Assembly (NCBI RefSeq): GCF_003594875.1 | Contig: NZ_QZEY01000013.1 | Location: forward strand, 66,863-130,862 | Length of the DNA stretch: 64,000 nucleotides | DNA from: Bailinhaonella thermotolerans | GTDB taxonomy: Bacteria; Actinomycetota; Actinomycetes; Streptosporangiales; Streptosporangiaceae | Reading direction: 5' to 3' | Part shown: positions 59,114 to 64,000 of the stretch, piece by piece | Numbering within the stretch: position 1 is the stretch's first letter | Layout: the number at the start of each line of letters is the position of its first letter | The notes under the pieces: generated by a model | The model's database searches: none | Seen by the model: the letters and a program-made list of their open reading frames with translations, nothing else | What the model was told of the DNA's origin: nothing | Program-made: the position numbers and the translations under genes

Positions 59114-61360
59114 TCACCCGGAAGGGGGAACCGGTGGCGGGACCGGGACGACCGGCGGCGGGACCTGGGCGATCGGCTCGGCCTCGACGGCCGCGCCCGG
59201 GGTCCCGGCGGCGGCGCCCGGCTCCGGGCGGAGCCAGACCGCGCCCAGCGGCGGCACCCGCATCGTCACGGAGTACGGCAGGCCGTGGCACTCCTCCTCG
59301 ACCGCCTCGACCGCGCCCAGGTTGCCCACGCCGCTGCCGCCGTAGTCGTAGGCGTCGGTGTTGAGCACCTCGCGCCAGACCCCCGGCAGCGGCAGCCCCA
59401 GCCGGTACCCCTCGTGCGGCCCGCCGGCGAGGTTCACCACGCAGGCCAGCGGGTTCCCGGCCGCGTCCAGCCGGAGGAAGGAGATCACGTTGCCCCGGGC
59501 GTCGTCGGCGTCGATCCAGCGGAACCCCTCGGGGCGGTTGTCCACCTCGTAGAGGCTGGGCGTCTCGCCGTACAGCCGGTTGAGGTCGCGCACGAGCCGC
59601 CGCACGCCCTGGTGGTAGTCGAAGTCCAGCACCCACCAGTCGAGCCCGCGCTCCTCGGACCACTCGTTGCCCTGCCCGAACTCCGAGCCCATGAACAGGA
59701 GCTGCTTGCCCGGATGCGCCCACATGAACGCGTACAGCGCCCGGAGCTGGGCGAACCGCTGCCACTCGTCGCCGGGCATCTTGCCCAGCAGCGACCCCTT
59801 GCCGTGCACCACCTCGTCGTGCGACAGCGGCAGCACGTAGTTCTCGGAGAAGGCGTAGAGCAGCGAGAACGTCAGCTCGTGGTGGTGGTACTGGCGGAAG
59901 ATCGGCTCGTGCCGGAGGTACGACAGGGTGTCGTGCATCCAGCCCATGTTCCACTTGAACCCGAACCCGAGCCCGCCCAGGTGGACCGGCCGCGTCACCC
60001 CGGGCCAGGCGGTGGACTCCTCCGCCACCGTGATGATCCCCGGCGCGCGCCGGTAGCAGACCGAGTTCATCTCCTGCAGGAACGACACCGCGTCCAGGTT
60101 CTCGCGCCCGCCGTACACGTTGGGGGTCCACTCCCCCTCGCGGCGCGAGTAGTCCAGGTAGAGCATCGAGGCCACGGCGTCCACGCGCAGCCCGTCGATG
60201 TGGAACTCCTCCAGCCAGAACACCGCGTTCGCGACCAGGAAGTTGCGCACCTCGCGCCGCCCGTAGTCGAAGACGAACGTGCCCCAGTCCGGGTGCTCGC
60301 CCCGCGCCGGGTCCGCGTGCTCGTACAGCGGCGTCCCGTCGAACCGCGCCAGCGCCCAGTCGTCCATCGGGAAGTGCGCGGGCACCCAGTCCAGCAGCAC
60401 CCCCACGCCCGCCTGGTGCAGGCGGTCCACCAGGTGCCGGAACTCGTCGGGGTTCCCGAAGCGCGACGTCGGCGCGTAGTACGACGTGACCTGGTACCCC
60501 CACGATCCGCCGAACGGGTGCTCGGCCACCGGCAGCAGCTCCACGTGCGTGAAGCCCATGTCGCGGACGTACTCCACGAGCTGGTCCGCCAGTTCCAGGT
60601 AGGACAGCCCCGGCCGCCACGACCCCAGGTGCACCTCGTAGACGCTCATCGGCTCGCTGATCGGGGTACGGCTCGCGCGCCGGTCCATCCACGCGCCGTC
60701 GCCCCAGGCGTACGACGAGGTGAAGACCACCGACGCGGTCGCCGGGGGGTGCTCGGTGGCCTGCGCCATCGGGTCGGCCTTGGTCCGCCACGTGCCGTCG
60801 GGCCCGAGGATCTGGAACTTGTACCGCGCGCCGTCCCCGACGCCGGGGACGTACAGCTCCCACACGCCGCTGGAGCCGAGCGAGCGCATCGGGAACCCGG
60901 TCCCGTCCCAGTGGTTGAAGTCGCCCACGACCCGCACGCCGCGCGCGTTGGGGGCCCACACCGCGAAGGCCGTGCCGCCCTCGTGCGCGTGCGCGCCGAG
61001 CACCTTCCACAGCTCCTCGTGGCGGCCCTCCCCGATCAGGTGCAGGTCCACCTCGCCCAGGGTCGGCCAGTGCCGGTAGGGGTCGTCGGTCTCGTGGGGC
61101 TCCGCGCCCTCGTAGGTCACGCGCAGCCGGTAGTCCGGCACCTTCTCGCCGGGGACCGTGGCCTCGAACACGCCGTTGTGCACGTGCTTCATGGGATACG
61201 CGTGCTCGCCGACGATCACCTCGACGGAGGTGGCCAGGGGGCGCAGCGCGCGGACGACGATCCCGCCGGGGCCCGGGTGGGCGCCGAGGATCGAGTGGGG
61301 GTCGTGGTGGGCGCCGCCGACTAGGCGGTCGATCTCCTCAGTGTTCACACCGGCGTTCAC
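59114..61360 (-). CDS. glgB: 1,4-alpha-glucan branching enzyme
   Basis: GH13 enzyme that makes alpha-1,6 branches in glycogen-like glucan. The 748-residue length includes N-terminal carbohydrate-binding modules ([36 protein letters not shown]), the barrel with [11 protein letters not shown], nucleophile Asp in [17 protein letters not shown] (about residue 391), acid Glu in [10 protein letters not shown] (about 444), [15 protein letters not shown] and the C-terminal beta domain. An Ala/Pro-rich tail follows. Downstream of maltokinase and treS on the same strand (75-bp gap), it completes the TreS-Mak-GlgE-GlgB path, with GlgE expected outside the window. Confidence 0.96.
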   Translation of the reverse strand: MNAGVNTEEIDRLVGGAHHDPHSILGAHPGPGGIVVRALRPLATSVEVIVGEHAYPMKHVHNGVFEATVPGEKVPDYRLRVTYEGAEPHETDDPYRHWPTLGEVDLHLIGEGRHEELWKVLGAHAHEGGTAFAVWAPNARGVRVVGDFNHWDGTGFPMRSLGSSGVWELYVPGVGDGARYKFQILGPDGTWRTKADPMAQATEHPPATASVVFTSSYAWGDGAWMDRRASRTPISEPMSVYEVHLGSWRPGLSYLELADQLVEYVRDMGFTHVELLPVAEHPFGGSWGYQVTSYYAPTSRFGNPDEFRHLVDRLHQAGVGVLLDWVPAHFPMDDWALARFDGTPLYEHADPARGEHPDWGTFVFDYGRREVRNFLVANAVFWLEEFHIDGLRVDAVASMLYLDYSRREGEWTPNVYGGRENLDAVSFLQEMNSVCYRRAPGIITVAEESTAWPGVTRPVHLGGLGFGFKWNMGWMHDTLSYLRHEPIFRQYHHHELTFSLLYAFSENYVLPLSHDEVVHGKGSLLGKMPGDEWQRFAQLRALYAFMWAHPGKQLLFMGSEFGQGNEWSEERGLDWWVLDFDYHQGVRRLVRDLNRLYGETPSLYEVDNRPEGFRWIDADDARGNVISFLRLDAAGNPLACVVNLAGGPHEGYRLGLPLPGVWREVLNTDAYDYGGSGVGNLGAVEAVEEECHGLPYSVTMRVPPLGAVWLRPEPGAAAGTPGAAVEAEPIAQVPPPVVPVPPPVPPSG

Positions 61361-61435
61361 GGTCGAACGGATCCTCCCTGCCGCAGAGTCCGACGTTCTT
61401 ACCCTCTCCGATAAGTGCCGTTACATGCGGACTGA

Positions 61436-62806
61436 TCACGGCTGGCGGTATTCCTCCAGGGAGCCCAGCGGGATGCGCAGCCAGGAGGGCCGGTTGCGCG
61501 CCTCGTAGAGCACCTCGTAGACCGCCTTGTCCAGTTCCAGCGCGCGCAGCAGGACCGCGTGGTCGCGCGGGTCGGTGCCGCCCGTGGCGTACCCGTTCAT
61601 GAAGGCCGCCCGGTTGTGCGCCGCCCACTCGGCGGCGCGGGCCTCCTCCAGCGCCTGGTCCGAGCCCGCCGCCGGCTCGGCCGCGCCCGCCTCGGGGACG
61701 AGCAGGTGCCGGGCGGCGTACTCGAACGAGCGCAGCATGCCCGCCACGTCGCGCAGCGGCGAGGACAGCGCGCGCCGCTCGGCCAGGGGCTGCCCCGGCT
61801 CGCCCTCGAAGTCGAGCACGACCCACCGGTCGGTGGTGCGCATGACCTGCCCGAGGTGGTAGTCGCCGTGCACCCGCTGCACCGTCTCGGCGCGCCCGAG
61901 CATCGCGAGCGCGTCGAACACCCGCATGATCCCCTCGGCGTACGGAGCCATCTCCGCGACCTCCGAGAGCGCGTGCTCCAGGCGCTTGTGCATGCCGGTG
62001 GCCAGCAGCACCAGGTCGTCGCGGTCGAGCTCCCCGGTGGGGAACGCGGCCGCGAGCTCCTGGTGCACCTCGGCGGTCGCCGCGCCCAGCCGCTCGGCCT
62101 CGGCCGCGAAGTCGCCGCCCACGTCCGCCGCCCCCAGCCCCTCGGGGGAGGCGTAGAAGTCGCGCACGCTGGTGGTGGCCAGCGACCATCCGTCGCTGGC
62201 CCCCGCCAGGAACTCCTGCAGGATCGCGCAGGTCGTCCCCTCCAGCTCGATGTGGCCGTACGGCCTGGCGACGTGCGGCGAGCCCCGCTCCGCCAGCGCC
62301 GAGACGATCTCCAGCTCGGGGTTCAGCCCCGCGTTGAGGCGGCGGAACAGCTTAAGTATGTAGATGTCCCCGAACACCAGCGAGGTGTTGGACTGCTCGG
62401 CGGTGACCACCAGGCTGCGCAGGTCGGTCCGGAGCCCGGCGTCGCCCCGGAACCGCAGGCCGCCGAAGTCCTCGCCACCGGACATGGCCCGCAGCAGCAG
62501 CCGCGTGAGCGCCGTGTCGTGCAGCCCGTCGTACGCCACGGCGGTCCGGCCGGCGAACTCCACCGGCCCGATCTCCACGTGGCGCAGCCGATCCGGCAGT
62601 TCCGCGCGCAGCCCCACCAGGAGCTGGTAGTGGTCGACGTTCTCGCCCTGGCGTACGGCCAGCACGAGGTGCCGCATCCCCGGGTCATCGTCGGTGAGCT
62701 CGATGTCGGAGATGACGGTGAGTTCGTCGATCGCGCGTCCCTTGCCCGCGAACCACCGTTGTCCCGAGATCCATCCGGCCAGGAGCGCTTGAAGGGAAGT
62801 CGTCAC
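61436..62806 (-). CDS. mak: Maltokinase
   Basis: 456-residue ATP-dependent kinase of the aminoglycoside-phosphotransferase-like fold that makes maltose-1-phosphate, the substrate of GlgE. The N-terminal maltokinase domain has [15 protein letters not shown], the nucleotide-site hinge region [15 protein letters not shown], the catalytic [11 protein letters not shown] and metal-binding [12 protein letters not shown]. Its start overlaps the treS stop by 4 bp (ATGA), which couples maltose production by TreS with its phosphorylation. In some actinobacteria the two are fused; here they are separate. Confidence 0.95.
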   Translation of the reverse strand: MTTSLQALLAGWISGQRWFAGKGRAIDELTVISDIELTDDDPGMRHLVLAVRQGENVDHYQLLVGLRAELPDRLRHVEIGPVEFAGRTAVAYDGLHDTALTRLLLRAMSGGEDFGGLRFRGDAGLRTDLRSLVVTAEQSNTSLVFGDIYILKLFRRLNAGLNPELEIVSALAERGSPHVARPYGHIELEGTTCAILQEFLAGASDGWSLATTSVRDFYASPEGLGAADVGGDFAAEAERLGAATAEVHQELAAAFPTGELDRDDLVLLATGMHKRLEHALSEVAEMAPYAEGIMRVFDALAMLGRAETVQRVHGDYHLGQVMRTTDRWVVLDFEGEPGQPLAERRALSSPLRDVAGMLRSFEYAARHLLVPEAGAAEPAAGSDQALEEARAAEWAAHNRAAFMNGYATGGTDPRDHAVLLRALELDKAVYEVLYEARNRPSWLRIPLGSLEEYRQP

Positions 62807-64000
62807 GTCTCCTCTGCACTGTGCTTGGTCTGCGGCAGGGTGAACCAGTAGAAGCCATGCCCCGGCAAAGTGAGCAGATACGGCAATTCACCAATTGCCG
62901 GGAACTGAACTCCGCCCATGCATTCCACCGGTGTCACCCCCTCAAACCGCCGCAGATCGAGTTCGACGGGCTGCGGGAACCGCGAGAGGTTGTTCACGCA
63001 GAGCACGCGGTCGCCGTCCATCTCCCGGACGTAGGCCAGAATGCTCGGGTTGGAGCAGGTCAGCTCCGTGAAGTCGCCCAGCCCGAAGACCGGGTGGCGC
63101 TTGCGGATCTGGATCATCTTCCGGGTGAAGTGCAGCAGCGATCCCGAGTGCTTCTGCTGCGCCTCGACGTTGATCGCCTGGTACCCGTAGATCGGATCCA
63201 TGATCACCGGCAGGTAGAGGCGGCCGGGGTCGCAGTCGGAGAACCCGGCGTTGCGGTCCGGGGTCCACTGCATCGGCGTGCGCACGCCGTCCCGGTCCCC
63301 CAGCCAGATGTTGTCGCCCATCCCGATCTCGTCGCCGTAGTAGAGCACCGGCGAGCCCGGGAGCGACAGCAGCAGCGCGGTGAACAGCTCGATCTGATCG
63401 CGGTCGTTGTCCAGGAGCGGCGCCAGCCGCCGCCGGATGCCGACGTTGGCGCGCATGCGCGGGTCCTTGGCGTACTCCGCGTACATGTAGTCGCGCTCCT
63501 CGTCGGTGACCATCTCCAGGGTCAGCTCGTCGTGGTTGCGCAGGAAGATGCCCCACTGGCAGTGCTCGGGGATCTTCGGGGTCTGGGCGAGGATCTCGGA
63601 GATGGGGTACCGCTGCTCCCGCCGCACGGCCATGAAGATGCGCGGCATGAGCGGGAAGTGGAACGCCATGTGGCACTCGTTCCCGCCGGTCACCGGGTCG
63701 CCGAAGTACTCCACGACGTCCGCCGGCCACTGGTTGGCCTCGGCCAGCAGCACCCGGTCGGGGTAGAGCCGGTCCACCTCGGCCCGGACCCGGCGGAGGT
63801 ACTCGTGCGTCTCCTTGAGGTTCTCGCAGTTGGTGCCCTCCCGTTCGTACAGGTACGGGATGGCGTCCATGCGGAACCCGTCGATGCCCAGGTCCAGCCA
63901 GAACCGCAGGACCTCCAGCATCGCGTCCTGAACGGCTGGATTGTCGTAGTTCAGGTCGGGCTGGTGGGAGAAGAACCGGTGCCAGTAGTACTGCCCGCGC
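62803..64000 (-). CDS. treS: Trehalose synthase / maltose alpha-D-glucosyltransferase, 5' end cut by window
   Basis: GH13 enzyme that interconverts trehalose and maltose. Only the last 398 residues are inside the window; the family has about 560-600, so roughly 170-200 N-terminal residues lie beyond position 64000. Visible motifs are [18 protein letters not shown] (nucleophile Asp), [20 protein letters not shown] (acid Glu), [13 protein letters not shown] (stabilising Asp), [22 protein letters not shown] and [17 protein letters not shown], all typical for TreS. It is translationally coupled to the maltokinase gene (ATGA) and is upstream of glgB. Confidence 0.95.
   Translation of the reverse strand, partial: RGQYYWHRFFSHQPDLNYDNPAVQDAMLEVLRFWLDLGIDGFRMDAIPYLYEREGTNCENLKETHEYLRRVRAEVDRLYPDRVLLAEANQWPADVVEYFGDPVTGGNECHMAFHFPLMPRIFMAVRREQRYPISEILAQTPKIPEHCQWGIFLRNHDELTLEMVTDEERDYMYAEYAKDPRMRANVGIRRRLAPLLDNDRDQIELFTALLLSLPGSPVLYYGDEIGMGDNIWLGDRDGVRTPMQWTPDRNAGFSDCDPGRLYLPVIMDPIYGYQAINVEAQQKHSGSLLHFTRKMIQIRKRHPVFGLGDFTELTCSNPSILAYVREMDGDRVLCVNNLSRFPQPVELDLRRFEGVTPVECMGGVQFPAIGELPYLLTLPGHGFYWFTLPQTKHSAEET

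Overview
The window is 64 kb of very GC-rich DNA (clearly above 70 % by eye). It has strong third-position G/C bias, many GTG/TTG starts, short intergenic gaps and a typical actinobacterial gene set: gatCAB, NAD-dependent ligA beside a NifS-type desulfurase and mnmA, three Hanks-type kinases in tandem, the TreS-maltokinase-GlgB route to alpha-glucan, and an ilvB-ilvN-ilvC operon with a ribosome-mediated attenuator. The most likely source is a filamentous actinomycete chromosome, perhaps Streptosporangiales (Actinomadura-like). The genus is a guess. No rRNA, tRNA, insertion sequence, phage gene or CRISPR array was recognised.

Layout. 1-1.3 kb: GPH-type sugar symporter, cut by the window edge. 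1.5-5.2 kb: ilvBNC with a 16-codon leader peptide rich in Ile/Leu/Val and a rho-independent attenuator. 5.3-7.9 kb: membrane PAS-GGDEF-EAL protein. 8.3-9.2 kb: D-2-hydroxyacid dehydrogenase. 9.4-19 kb: an apparently complete non-phosphorylating L-fucose catabolic cluster. It has an ABC importer, aldo/keto reductase, lactonase, fuconate dehydratase, SDR and FAH-family hydrolase on the minus strand, with a divergent FadR-type GntR regulator and a mutarotase. 19.2-21.5 kb: methyltransferase and carboxylesterase. 21.7-25.2 kb: gatCAB. 25.5-27.8 kb: small membrane protein overlapping tail-to-tail with a second GGDEF-EAL protein. 28.2-36 kb: ligA, cysteine desulfurase, acyl-CoA ligase, a DUF695-like protein and mnmA. 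36-40.3 kb: MBL hydrolase, two SDRs, TetR regulator and a MetE-like protein. 40.9-44.2 kb: secreted vanadium-haloperoxidase-like protein, then etfBA. 44.5-49.8 kb: three tandem membrane Ser/Thr kinases. 49.9-52.7 kb: YbaK-type deacylase, M55 D-aminopeptidase, enoyl-CoA hydratase. 52.8-64 kb: GT4 glycosyltransferase, glycogen debranching-type protein, purC, alpha/beta hydrolase, DUF3995 membrane protein, glgB, maltokinase and treS (cut by the edge).

How genes work together. The fucose cluster supplies uptake, anomer conversion, oxidation, lactone opening, dehydration, a second oxidation and C-C cleavage (predicted products pyruvate and lactate) under one local regulator. TreS, maltokinase and GlgB form the trehalose-to-alpha-glucan path; the expected partner GlgE would lie beyond the right edge. 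The desulfurase and MnmA both serve sulfur transfer for tRNA thiolation. EtfAB would accept electrons from acyl-CoA dehydrogenases and fits with the acyl-CoA ligase and enoyl-CoA hydratase nearby.

Non-coding DNA is unusually patterned. Many intergenic gaps carry a private short tandem repeat (units of 6, 9, 10, about 13, 16 or 24 bp). A palindrome around GCCGTACGGC recurs in gaps and often forms terminator-like hairpins. Two gaps carry long inverted repeats sharing the outer heptamer CGTGATC. None of the protein-coding content is itself a clearly undescribed system. The best leads are the ilv leader with its cluster of GTCTC half-sites, the two repeat families, and the kinase triplet.
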